Assembly (NCBI RefSeq): GCF_004310295.1
Contig: NZ_SISB01000027.1
Location: 1 to 64,000 of the forward strand
DNA from: Pseudomonas sp. BGI-2
Lineage (GTDB): Bacteria; Pseudomonadota; Gammaproteobacteria; Pseudomonadales; Pseudomonadaceae
Reading direction: 5' to 3'
DNA: 64,000 bases
Under the pieces are notes generated by a model that did no database searches, was not told the origin of the DNA, and was given only the letters and a program-made list of their open reading frames with translations. Positions 1-6,830 of this stretch are shown piece by piece (the stretch's first letter is position 1; every line of letters begins with the position of its first letter). The position numbers and the translations under genes were made by a program.

Positions 1-2
1 CG

Positions 3-206
3 GATTATCTGTCACTTCAATCGACCACAGAAACGCTGGCACAGCGCTTGTTGACGCTGGCAAGGAATATCAAGCCCAAACAGGTTGCCAAAAGCATACG
101 CGGCCCCAAAATCGCCAAGCCCAAGGAGTGGCTGGAGGGAAAGGCTGCGAATGCTCATGTGTCGACCGATCGAGTGCTCAAAGCCCATAAAGGGAAAACA
201 CCTTGA
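3..206 (+). pseudogene. C-terminal 67 residues of a probable transposase (edge-truncated)
   Basis: An open frame enters from the left edge and stops at 204-206. Its 67 residues are basic and end in a Lys/Pro-rich tail (key pieces NIKPKQVAKSIRGPK, KPKEWLEGKAA, HVSTDRVLKAHKGK). This resembles the charged tail of Pseudomonas DDE transposases, probably IS4-like, but no catalytic residue lies inside the window, so the family is inference. The gene may be complete upstream; only the 3' end can be judged. A REP pair follows within 50 bases. Confidence 0.4.
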
Positions 207-254
207 AAGGGCTGGCCGTAAGACCGCGTCATCGTTCATCGTCGGAACGCCGCC

Positions 255-349
255 TGGAGCAAGCTCGCTCTCACAGGGAATATGCGTCGAATACAAAGGT
301 AATGTACGACTCAGATCCCATGTGGGAGTGAGCCTGCTCGCGATGGCGG
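255..349. repeat. Imperfect REP pair
   Basis: Two inverted copies of the Pseudomonas REP core lie here: a left copy reading GAGCAAGCTCGCTCTCACAG near 257 and a right copy TGTGGGAGTGAGCCTGCTCG near 321, separated by about 40 bases. Several mismatches make it weaker than the other REP pairs in this window. Confidence 0.65.
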
Positions 350-368
350 CATAACAAACGACGCACCG

Positions 369-436
369 CTACCCTGTCACCCCCAGTCGATCCGCAATAA
401 AGTCGACCATTTGCCTGAGTTTGCTCATCACCCTGC
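369..436 (-). pseudogene. Remnant of a LysR-family regulator C-terminus
   Basis: Minus-strand translation gives about 22 residues (SKLRQMVDFIADRLG core) ending at a stop read from 371 down to 369. The pattern matches the last helix of many LysR-type regulators (…R.FVDFIA.RL). Nothing LysR-like continues upstream on that strand, so it looks like the tail of a deleted gene that would have ended next to the desulfhydrase gene. The call rests on one short motif. The rest of 207-523 holds only the REP pair and the promoter region of the next gene. Confidence 0.35.
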
Positions 437-523
437 CTTGCATTCAATACATCAGGTTAAAAGAGTAATAACCGGCGATGCGTTTATCACCCGGGACTTT
501 GTCCCTAGAGTCACTTTAATAAA

Positions 524-1576
524 ATGCATAACGAGGCGCCATTGATGCAAACCCTACTGTACAAGTCACTGAGTTCTTTTGCACGGGCAGACCTGCTGCA
601 AGGTCCCACGCCGATTCAGCGGGCCGAACGCCTGGAACAGCTGCTGGGTTTGAAGGCACAAGGCATCGGCCTGTTTCTCAAGCGTGATGATCACATGTTG
701 ATTGGCGGTGGCGGCAACAAACTGCGCAAACTCGAATTTCATCTCGGCGCGGCGCTCGCGGCTGGGGTCGACACGGTCATCACCATCGGCGGCCTCCAGT
801 CCAACCATGCGCGCCTTACGGCCGCCGTGTGTGCCCGCCTGGGCATCGCCTGCGAACTGATTTTGACTCGGTCGGTACCAAAAGCCGAAGTGGACTACGA
901 GCTGAACGGCAACGTCCTGCTCGACCAGTTGTTTGGCGCTGACATACGGGTGCTTGCGGGTGGCAGCGACTCACTCGCCGAAGCCGAGAAACGCGCCGCG
1001 CAACTTCGAGAAGCCGGACGCAAGGTTGTGGTGATACCGACGGGAGGCTCAACGCCGCTGGGCAGCCTCGGTTATGCGCGCTGTGCAGCGGAGATCGCGC
1101 AGCAGGAAACGGAGCTTGGCCTCATCTTCAAGCAAGTTGTCGTGCCCAATGGCAGCGCAGGCACTCACGCCGGGCTGGCTGCAGGCTTTCAATTGCTGGG
1201 GCGGGGGACGTCGATCGTCAAGTCGTATTCGGTCTTGTCTGATCGGGACACGTCAGCGAACCGAACCGTGCGATTGACTCAGGATGCGCTGACGTTGTTG
1301 GGCAGCAACGCGGTTGTTCAGGCTTCAGAGATTGCCATTGATGGCAGTCAGCTGGGCGACGGTTATGGTCTGCCGACCTCTGCCATGCTGGACGCGGTGC
1401 GCTTGATGGCTCGCGCTGAAGGCGTGCTGATTGATCCGGTGTATTCCGGAAAAGCGTTTGCCGGGTTGCTGGGTGATCTCAGGCAAGGACGCTTTCAGCG
1501 CGGGGACAATGTGCTGTTTGTGATGACGGGTGGAACGCCGGGATTGTATGCGTATAGGGAGACGTTTCAGGACTGA
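524..1576 (+). CDS. D-cysteine desulfhydrase / ACC deaminase family PLP enzyme
   Basis: A 350-residue fold-type II PLP enzyme of the D-cysteine desulfhydrase (DcyD) / 1-aminocyclopropane-1-carboxylate deaminase family. The PLP-lysine region is GGGGNKLRKLEF, followed by the family pattern TIGGLQSNHAR, and VMTGGTPGLYAY closes the fold as in this family. Such enzymes break down D-cysteine to pyruvate, sulfide and ammonia, or open the ACC ring. A second ATG at 545 (MQTLLYK) is an equally plausible start. The residues that separate the two activities cannot be assigned safely by eye, so D-cysteine desulfhydrase is preferred only by overall resemblance. It stands alone as a single transcription unit. 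Confidence 0.85.
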   Translation: MHNEAPLMQTLLYKSLSSFARADLLQGPTPIQRAERLEQLLGLKAQGIGLFLKRDDHMLIGGGGNKLRKLEFHLGAALAAGVDTVITIGGLQSNHARLTAAVCARLGIACELILTRSVPKAEVDYELNGNVLLDQLFGADIRVLAGGSDSLAEAEKRAAQLREAGRKVVVIPTGGSTPLGSLGYARCAAEIAQQETELGLIFKQVVVPNGSAGTHAGLAAGFQLLGRGTSIVKSYSVLSDRDTSANRTVRLTQDALTLLGSNAVVQASEIAIDGSQLGDGYGLPTSAMLDAVRLMARAEGVLIDPVYSGKAFAGLLGDLRQGRFQRGDNVLFVMTGGTPGLYAYRETFQD

Positions 1577-1642
1577 CCGTCAGTCATTGCGGGGGGGGAG
1601 CGGTGGCTAAATCACTACATCATTTGTAACTGTCGCAGGAGG

Positions 1643-1946
1643 CTACATCACCTTGCGCCATTGCCTACAACTGCGCCAGAATCCGCCGGCTTGTGTGCCT
1701 TGGGGCTCGTCGGTAACTTGATCCCTGTCACTGCTCATCAGTGATCGGGTCTGCAAGCCCGACGGACCAATCGCATAGCATTGCCAAAAGGACACTTTTT
1801 TGTGTCCGCTTTGATGGCGGCTTTGCGCGGGAGACTTTCGGGTCTGCCGGGTTCCTGGTTCCCCGGTCTTGCAGACCCGCGCATAGCTGCCACCCCATCA
1901 TCTGCAAGTGATGTTGGCAGCTCCTAACGGACCAAGGAGCATCATT
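1643..1946 (+). ncRNA. Structured 5' leader of DUF6124 gene, copy A (tag TCTGCAAG)
   Basis: This fills the long gap before the first DUF6124 gene. It opens with a block shared with 21563-21670 (core GCGCCAGAATCCGCCGGCTT), then a CACTG/CAGTG hairpin and a CGGG/CCCG hairpin whose loop is TCTGCAAG (1750-1757). A long stem follows (GCGCGGG near 1825 with CCCGCGC near 1876), with the complementary CTTGCAGA at 1868-1875. Last comes an AGCTGCCA/TGGCAGCT hairpin (1885-1922) whose loop again shows TCTGCAAG (1901-1908), just before the ribosome binding site. The central element can pair with either loop, so two folds exclude each other. No known riboswitch class is recognised. Confidence 0.65.
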
Positions 1947-2324
1947 ATGATTAAAGAAACGCCAAATCCCCCGGGATCAGAAACCGATACAGACCCGGCC
2001 TCCCCCTACGAATCCCTCGATTCAAAAAAATTCCACGAAGCCGCCGAGCGCGCCCTCGATCACTACCTCAATCCCGCCGCCCTCAAAGAAGCCAAAACCC
2101 CACGCAAACCCAGCACCATGTTCATGGTCGCCCCCGACATGGACAGCGAAAGCCTGCTGGCCAATGCCTGCGAATCCATGGCCTCCGCGAGCGTCATGCT
2201 CAGCGACTTCGCCGACCTGCTGGAAGGCCCGCATCGCAACAAGGCGCTGGGGATTGCGCAGGTCGTCATGCTGGGTGAACTCGCCGTAAACCGGGCGCTG
2301 GATAACATCGATCCGAAAGGCTAG
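1947..2324 (+). CDS. DUF6124 family small protein
   Basis: A 125-residue acidic cytosolic protein of the Pseudomonas-restricted DUF6124 family. It is recognised by the N-terminal pattern TPNPPGS…DPASPYESLDSKKFHEAAERALDHY and a C-terminal helical part with four or more predicted helices. The start was set at 1947 because AAGGAG (1934-1939) sits seven bases upstream; the longer frame from 1908 lacks such a site. No catalytic motif or membrane segment is visible and the function is unknown. The paralogue at 21870 shares both the N-terminal pattern and the unusual leader. Confidence 0.85.
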   Translation: MIKETPNPPGSETDTDPASPYESLDSKKFHEAAERALDHYLNPAALKEAKTPRKPSTMFMVAPDMDSESLLANACESMASASVMLSDFADLLEGPHRNKALGIAQVVMLGELAVNRALDNIDPKG

Positions 2325-2333
2325 CGGGGATCT

Positions 2334-2360
2334 GTGGTGAGGGGGTTTCTCCCTCACCAC
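2334..2360. repeat. Perfect 10-bp hairpin after DUF6124 gene
   Basis: GTGGTGAGGG (2334-2343) pairs perfectly with CCCTCACCAC (2351-2360). No T run follows on the plus strand (an A run does), so it is not a canonical intrinsic terminator, although it could still protect the 3' end of the transcript. Confidence 0.6.
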
Positions 2361-2439
2361 AAAAAAACCGGAAAGCCTTTGGCCCGCCCGTTTCAGCGCC
2401 ACGGACGTAGCGAGCCGTACCTTTTTCAACAACAACTCA

Positions 2440-2521
2440 ACATTCAGAAAATGCCTACATCCATTTAATGCCCGTTGAGATAGCGTCCGCATCGCTTTCA
2501 AAAGTTGAAACAAGGACGCTC
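2440..2521 (+). promoter_or_regulatory. Upstream region of relic bacteriocin cassette (duplicate of 3002-3082)
   Basis: This stretch is largely identical to the region before the intact toxin gene. Both carry TAGCGTCCGC exactly 41 bases before the start codon (2481 and 3042), followed by TCGCTTTCAAAAG and ACAAGGACGCTCATGG. Such conservation suggests retained promoter or operator sequence. No clear LexA box or tandem P-box was found. Confidence 0.55.
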
Positions 2522-2869
2522 ATGGCTAGCAAAACAAACATACCTCCGATTCAAAACCCATCGTCAGGCGACGGGCACCTCGCCCACAACACTCCGCAGG
2601 ACTATCCGGGCAAAAATCAGGAGGCCCATTATGTTTTTTGGATCAGTGGATTTTCAAAAGGTGATCAAGAGGGTGACGACTTAAAGTACGAACTGACCGT
2701 TCTGCCTGAGTTTGAAGACGCAATGATGCGTGTACTCGGCTGGAAAAATCTTGAAGAAAGCGCCTACGGGGACTGTTTACTGACCGCCACGCAAATCCGA
2801 CAAATCGCCATGGCGATCGATGTGCAGCTACCGACGGACCTGGATCTCTTCATAGGGGTGCGGGAGTAG
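2522..2869 (+). pseudogene. Relic bacteriocin cassette: toxin N-terminus fused to an immunity protein
   Basis: The first 20 or so residues (MASKTNIPPIQNPSSGDGH) match the start of the toxin at 3083. After about ten more residues the frame runs into a full immunity protein like the one at 4322 (WISGF, LKYELTVLPEFE, QLPTDLDLFIGVRE). The toxin body has been deleted. A strong AGGAGG (2619-2624) precedes an ATG at 2631, the position of the original immunity start, but that frame is one base out. At the TTTTTT run (2634-2639) one missing T, or a -1 slip, separates the frames; restoring it would give a normal 79-residue immunity protein starting MFFWISGF. It may thus be a fused orphan immunity gene, a slippage-decoded gene or a homopolymer sequencing error. 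Confidence 0.7.
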
Positions 2870-2888
2870 TGGGGAAAACTGTTTAATT

Positions 2889-2915
2889 GCGGCGAGGGGC
2901 TTGCTCCCTCGCCGC
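2889..2915. repeat. Hairpin after relic immunity gene
   Basis: GCGGCGAGGG (2889-2898) pairs perfectly with CCCTCGCCGC (2906-2915). A very similar hairpin closes the intact cassette at 5013-5037, supporting the view that the two cassettes are duplicates. No T run follows. Confidence 0.6.
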
Positions 2916-2939
2916 ATGTGCCATTTCAACCCACGCGCC

Positions 2940-2996
2940 AATCAATCATCCCGCGTCAGCACTTCCAGCAATTCAATCTCAAAAATCAGGTTCGAA
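2940..2996 (-). repeat. 57-bp duplicated 3' fragment of the FKBP gene
   Basis: Bases 2940-2996 are identical to 5058-5114, the last 18 codons or so of the FKBP isomerase gene on the minus strand. The fragment has no upstream part here, so it is a leftover. It marks the junction between the two bacteriocin cassettes and shows that the locus grew by insertion or tandem duplication next to the FKBP gene. Confidence 0.9.
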
Positions 2997-3001
2997 CACA
3001 A

Positions 3002-3082
3002 TTTTCAGAAACGTCCTACATCTATCAAATGCCCACTGATATAGCGTCCGCTTCGCTTTCAAAAGGATGAACAAGGACGCTC
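3002..3082 (+). promoter_or_regulatory. Upstream region of intact toxin gene
   Basis: Second copy of the element at 2440-2521. It follows directly on the FKBP 3' fragment, so the conserved unit that moved comprises FKBP tail, promoter region and toxin start. AAGGA seven to eleven bases before the ATG serves as ribosome binding site. No SOS box was recognised by eye. Confidence 0.5.
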
Positions 3083-4306
3083 ATGGCGCGCAAAACAGAC
3101 ATACCTCGGGTTCAAAACCCTCCGTCCGGTGACGGACATCACGTCACAAGCCGCTACCTGACCGCCACCGAATTGGCGGAGCGGGAGGCCAGGCAAAAAA
3201 CATATGACGACATGTTGGCCCGACAACAGGCGTATGAAGACCGTTTCATCGGGCAAGCTCAACAACCGGATCATCCCGGCTACATGGGTTGTGTGTTCGC
3301 CAAAAGTTGCAACCTCCCCGACGGCGTAATCAACCATGACAACCCATCCGGGTTTGTCCCGGTCGAGAAATTGGCCGACTACGGACAATTCTCTTTACTG
3401 GGCGGCCGTGAAAGGAATGCAGCGGGAAACATCCCTCTAAAAAAAATCAGTGGTAGCGCGTTCCCCGCTGGAATGGGCAAGCTTCTTTTGGGACAGGTTG
3501 GCACTGCTGGCAACGCGACAAGTGCTGCCGGTGGTGTCGGTGCAGTAACGGGTGGTGTTGCTGCCGGCGCATTGGTGGGGATGGTTGCCCTACTCTGGCC
3601 GTCCAGTCTGGGGGACAGTTCCCTGTACACAGAAGAACAGCTCAAGTCGCTCAAAGAAGTCCGTACACGTGTCCGACTGCATGTCGAACAGCAGGCCGAC
3701 GGCACCATAAAAGGATACGGATACAACACCCAGAAGCGCAGCGATTGGGAGTTGATTCCTGTTGTGCATTTCGTTGCGCAAGGCACTCAGCAAGTGGCGG
3801 ATTTTGGTGATGGTGCAACTCTGATATGGACACCAGCCGTTGAACCGTCCACCACTTCGGGAATCCCGCCGCTAGAAGGTGCCCCACAAGCCCCGCATAT
3901 CTGGATTTATCCGCCTACTGAACAAGCAGATTGCATCATCGTCAACCCGATTTACCCACCTGAATACAAAGACTTCATTCTGGTTTTCCCGGCTGACTCC
4001 GGTGTGCAGCCCCTGTATGTTGTGTTTTCAAGACCAGCTATTGGTGGTGATATCAAGTACCACAGGCCGCCGCTGGCATTACCTGCGTTTCCAGATACCG
4101 TTCCTGTTAAATCGAAAAGCAGTGTTCAAGGTGGCGGGGGTAAGCGCAGTCGATGGAAGGACCGAAAGGGACGAATATATGAATGGGACAGTAAGACAGG
4201 TGCGATAGAGATTTATGACAAACAAGGTAAGCATCTTGGCGAGTTCAACCACGAAACCGGTGAACAGATAGATCCCGCAAAACCAGGCAGAACCACCCAA
4301 AAATAG
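3083..4306 (+). CDS. S-type pyocin-like bacteriocin with colicin E3/pyocin S6-type rRNase domain
   Basis: A 407-residue toxin. Residues 1-60 are a charged helical start, about 130-175 a Gly/Ala-rich hydrophobic stretch, and about 190-335 a pyocin-S-type domain (TEEQLKSLKEVRTRVRLHV, WELIPVVHFV). The last 60 residues match the colicin E3 family ribonuclease that cleaves 16S rRNA in the decoding centre (RWKDRKGRIYEWDSKTGAIE, GKHLGEFNHETGEQ). Relative to colicin E3, the catalytic Asp (D369), Glu (E376) and late Arg (R403) are kept, but the catalytic His position holds Thr (T372). It is shorter than typical 600-700-residue S-pyocins and lacks a long receptor-binding part, so uptake or delivery may differ. 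The immunity gene follows within 16 bases. Confidence 0.85.
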   Translation: MARKTDIPRVQNPPSGDGHHVTSRYLTATELAEREARQKTYDDMLARQQAYEDRFIGQAQQPDHPGYMGCVFAKSCNLPDGVINHDNPSGFVPVEKLADYGQFSLLGGRERNAAGNIPLKKISGSAFPAGMGKLLLGQVGTAGNATSAAGGVGAVTGGVAAGALVGMVALLWPSSLGDSSLYTEEQLKSLKEVRTRVRLHVEQQADGTIKGYGYNTQKRSDWELIPVVHFVAQGTQQVADFGDGATLIWTPAVEPSTTSGIPPLEGAPQAPHIWIYPPTEQADCIIVNPIYPPEYKDFILVFPADSGVQPLYVVFSRPAIGGDIKYHRPPLALPAFPDTVPVKSKSSVQGGGGKRSRWKDRKGRIYEWDSKTGAIEIYDKQGKHLGEFNHETGEQIDPAKPGRTTQK

Positions 4307-4321
4307 ATTATGAGGCAGATT

Positions 4322-4561
4322 ATGTTTTTATGGATTAGCGGATTTTTCAAAGGTGATAACGAGGATGACTCTTTAAAATACGAGCTTACAGTTCGACCTG
4401 AGTTTGAAGCCGCGGTAATGGATGTTCTAGACTGGAAAAGCCTTGATGAAAGCGCTGATGGGGAATGGCTACTAAACGGCGAGCAAGTCCAACAAATCGC
4501 TGTAGCTCTCAATGAGCAACTACCGACTGACCTGGACCTTTTTATAGGCGTGCGGGAGTAG
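4322..4561 (+). CDS. Immunity protein to the E3/S6-type rRNase toxin
   Basis: A 79-residue acidic protein (MFLWISGFFKGDN…DLDLFIGVRE) resembling the pyocin S6-type immunity family. It should bind and neutralise the cognate rRNase. The start at 4322 is preferred over an in-frame ATG at 4310 because GAGG (4313-4316) is well spaced for it and the paralogous relic has a strong ribosome binding site for the same position. It follows the toxin stop by 15 bases, the usual toxin-immunity arrangement. Acidic composition (EDD, PEFEA, DESADGE) fits binding to a basic nuclease domain. It is clearly homologous along its length to residues 37-115 of the relic fusion. Confidence 0.85.
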   Translation: MFLWISGFFKGDNEDDSLKYELTVRPEFEAAVMDVLDWKSLDESADGEWLLNGEQVQQIAVALNEQLPTDLDLFIGVRE

Positions 4562-4647
4562 GTTTGCCTCAAGTATCTCGTTCGCAGGCTGGGGCTGCTT
4601 CGCAATCCCACGGCGGCAATCCAAGCGATTATTCCAGGAATCATGTA

Positions 4648-4983
4648 GTGAGCCTTCTCTATCAAGATCCATCCATGAGCCATGATGAAGCGACGAAGCT
4701 TCTTGCTAGCGGCATCGATACGAATATCACTGCAGCATTGGTTTCCATCGGGCTGAATGAAGCAGACAACATCTGGGCTCTGCACACTTGCCTTAAATAC
4801 CTCGCAAGTGAGTCCGAATCAGTTGCAGCATCGGCCATCACGGCTCTTGGTCATCTCGCTCGCCGTCATGGCGAACTGGATAAGGAAACGGTTCTGTCGG
4901 AACTCGAAAATGTGAAGGAAAAATTCCCAAGCCTTGAAGGAATTGTTGCGGACACGCTTGACGATATTGAAGCGTTCACCTGA
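4648..4983 (+). CDS. HEAT-repeat-like protein of the bacteriocin operon
   Basis: About 111 residues, entirely helical, with a HEAT-like pattern (ALHTCLKYLASESESVAASAITALGHLARRHG). The start is uncertain: GTG at 4648 has AGGA eight bases upstream, ATG at 4675 is shorter, and TTG at 4564 would directly follow the immunity stop. It lies two to 90 bases behind the immunity gene on the same strand and is surely co-transcribed. Small HEAT proteins often sit with polymorphic toxins as extra immunity proteins, so a second immunity or accessory role is the best guess; this is inferred from context only. The relic cassette has no copy of it. Confidence 0.7.
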   Translation: MSLLYQDPSMSHDEATKLLASGIDTNITAALVSIGLNEADNIWALHTCLKYLASESESVAASAITALGHLARRHGELDKETVLSELENVKEKFPSLEGIVADTLDDIEAFT

Positions 4984-5012
4984 TCCAGCGGGAGTTCGAA
5001 CACGCGACTCTT

Positions 5013-5037
5013 GTGGCGAGGGGCTTACCCTCGCCAC
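5013..5037. terminator. Hairpin between convergent HEAT-like and FKBP genes
   Basis: GTGGCGAGGG (5013-5022) and CCCTCGCCAC (5028-5037) form a perfect 10-bp stem with a 5-base loop, between two converging genes. A T run is missing on both sides, so intrinsic termination is possible but not shown. Confidence 0.4.
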
Positions 5038-5059
5038 GAAGCCAACTTCAACTTACGAA

Positions 5060-5398
5060 TCAATCATCCCGCGTCAGCACTTCCAGCAATTCAATCTCAA
5101 AAATCAGGTTCGAATTCGGCGTGATCGCACCCATCGTCCGCTCGCCATACGCCAAATGCGCCGGCACCAACAACTTGCGCTTGCCGCCAACCTGCATCCC
5201 CATAATCCCCTGATCCCAGCCCTTGATCACCCTCCCCGTGCCAATCACGCACTGGAAAGGTTTGCCACGACTGTAGGAAGAATCGAATTCGGTGCCGTCC
5301 TCCAGCCAGCCGCGATATTGGGTGGTGATCAGCGCGCCTTTGACGGCTGCTTTGCCGTCGCCGACTTCGAGATCGATTACCTGCAATTCATCATTCAT
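5060..5398 (-). CDS. FKBP-type peptidyl-prolyl isomerase
   Basis: A 112-residue single-domain FKBP (start MNDELQVIDLEVGDG). Family landmarks are YRGWLEDGTEFDSSYSRGKP, VIKGWDQGIMGMQVGGKR and the closing LIFEIELLEV. It catalyses cis-trans isomerisation of Xaa-Pro bonds; without a signal peptide it is cytosolic. An in-frame ATG seven codons upstream (5419) is a less likely start, since homologues begin near MNDELQ. Its last 57 bases are duplicated at 2940-2996, showing that the neighbouring bacteriocin cassettes were inserted or amplified using this 3' end as flank. The gene itself is intact. Confidence 0.92.
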   Translation of the reverse strand: MNDELQVIDLEVGDGKAAVKGALITTQYRGWLEDGTEFDSSYSRGKPFQCVIGTGRVIKGWDQGIMGMQVGGKRKLLVPAHLAYGERTMGAITPNSNLIFEIELLEVLTRDD

Positions 5399-5563
5399 CA
5401 CGTTCACTCTATTGTTCACTCACCCAACAGGGCGTAATGGGCGCCGTTTTCCCAGAAATGTGCGCCATTGGCAACCCATTCGGAACGGTTTTCAGCATTA
5501 ACCTCAACTAAGATAACCAACACCAAGGCTCACGGATCAAAACGACACGATGGCAATTTCTGA

Positions 5564-6637
5564 ATGAATGACGTCTGGACCAGCTCAGCCATCGGCTCAG
5601 TGATGCTTGCCCTGATCGTCGCGCTGATTTGCCGCGTGCGTTCGCTGCAAAAGCAGTTGGCCATGCATCGCGCATTGATCGCCAGCCTGTCCGAAGGCCT
5701 GCACATTCGCCAGGACGGCGATGCCGAGCGTTTCAAACGCAGCCAATACTTCGCCCGCATCGGCACTTGGGACTGGGATGTCGACACCGACAAGCTCTAC
5801 TGGTCGGACGCGATCTATGGAATGTTCGGCTTCAAGATCGGCGAGGTGACGCCCTCCTACGCTCTATTTTGCGCCTGCGTGCACCCGGACGATCGGGTCA
5901 AAGTCCGGGCCGGAGAACTGCGCTGTCTGGAAACCGGTGAAAACCATGACGAGGAATACCGTGTTATCTGGCCCGACGGCAGCATTCGCTGGCTGCGGGA
6001 AACCGGCAACGTGGTCAAGAACGACCATGACGCCACCGTCAAGATGATGGGCGTCGTGCGTGACATCACCGAAGAAAAAGCCTCGGCCAGTTATCTGCAA
6101 CACCTGGCCCATTATGACCCGCTGACCGGTCTGCCCAATCGCTTGGTGCTTGAAGAACGCCTCTGCGAAGCGTTGGAACAGGCTCGCGTCAGCGCCACGC
6201 GGGTGGCGTTGGTGTTTGTCGACCTCAACGGGTTCAAGGCGATCAACGATCATTACGGTCATGCGGCCGGCGACCGCGTGCTGGTCACTACCGCTACGCG
6301 GTTGAAGAAAATCCTGCGTTCAACCGACACCGTCGCCCGGATCGGCGGCGACGAGTTCGTGGTCATTCTTCAGGGCCTGCCCCAAGGCGTCAGCCTCCAA
6401 GACGAGGCGCGTACCATCTGCCAGAAAATCTTCGTCGAACTATCACCACCAATCACCATCGGCAACGACCAGCGCCACATCGGCACCAGCCTAGGCGTGG
6501 CGGTGTTCCCGGACCACGCGCCAAGCATGGACCGGTTGATTCACATTGCGGATCTGGCGATGTATGAGGCGAAACGCAGCGGGAATAATCAGTATCGGTT
6601 GGGCGATCAGACGGTGAGTTCTAGCAGGGTCGAATGA
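5564..6637 (+). CDS. PAS-GGDEF diguanylate cyclase, membrane-anchored
   Basis: A 357-residue signalling enzyme. Residues 7-24 form one hydrophobic segment, then a short helix, a PAS/PAC sensor domain (IGTWDWDVDTDKLYWSD to MMGVVRDITEEK, about 65-180) and a GGDEF domain (about 190-350). The catalytic signature is the canonical RIGGDEF, and RSTD five residues before it is a proper product-inhibition I-site. It should make c-di-GMP from two GTP under feedback control. No EAL domain follows. It is monocistronic; the ligand of the PAS domain cannot be read from the sequence. Confidence 0.92.
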   Translation: MNDVWTSSAIGSVMLALIVALICRVRSLQKQLAMHRALIASLSEGLHIRQDGDAERFKRSQYFARIGTWDWDVDTDKLYWSDAIYGMFGFKIGEVTPSYALFCACVHPDDRVKVRAGELRCLETGENHDEEYRVIWPDGSIRWLRETGNVVKNDHDATVKMMGVVRDITEEKASASYLQHLAHYDPLTGLPNRLVLEERLCEALEQARVSATRVALVFVDLNGFKAINDHYGHAAGDRVLVTTATRLKKILRSTDTVARIGGDEFVVILQGLPQGVSLQDEARTICQKIFVELSPPITIGNDQRHIGTSLGVAVFPDHAPSMDRLIHIADLAMYEAKRSGNNQYRLGDQTVSSSRVE

Positions 6638-6830
6638 CCCGTTCAGTCCTTGCGTTGCCCGTAAGGAATGCGGTTGATCGAACCGATACCGACGAGCTCA
6701 ATGCATCGACCCGCGTGTGACGCACGTGTGACGCATTGAGCGTTTTACCCTAGCAGTGGCTGATTGAAAACACCGATCCGTGACTAATAAATACTGATAA
6801 CTCGTACTGGAACTACCAAGTACATGGCAA

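Noticed and set aside
2334..2367. Intrinsic terminator after the first DUF6124 gene
   Set aside because: The stem is followed by an A run, not a T run, on the transcribed strand, so only a hairpin is recorded.
2940..3010. LexA (SOS) box or tandem P-box before the toxin
   Set aside because: No CTG-N10-CAG with the usual AT-rich centre and no tandem ATTG-type boxes could be found by eye in either cassette.
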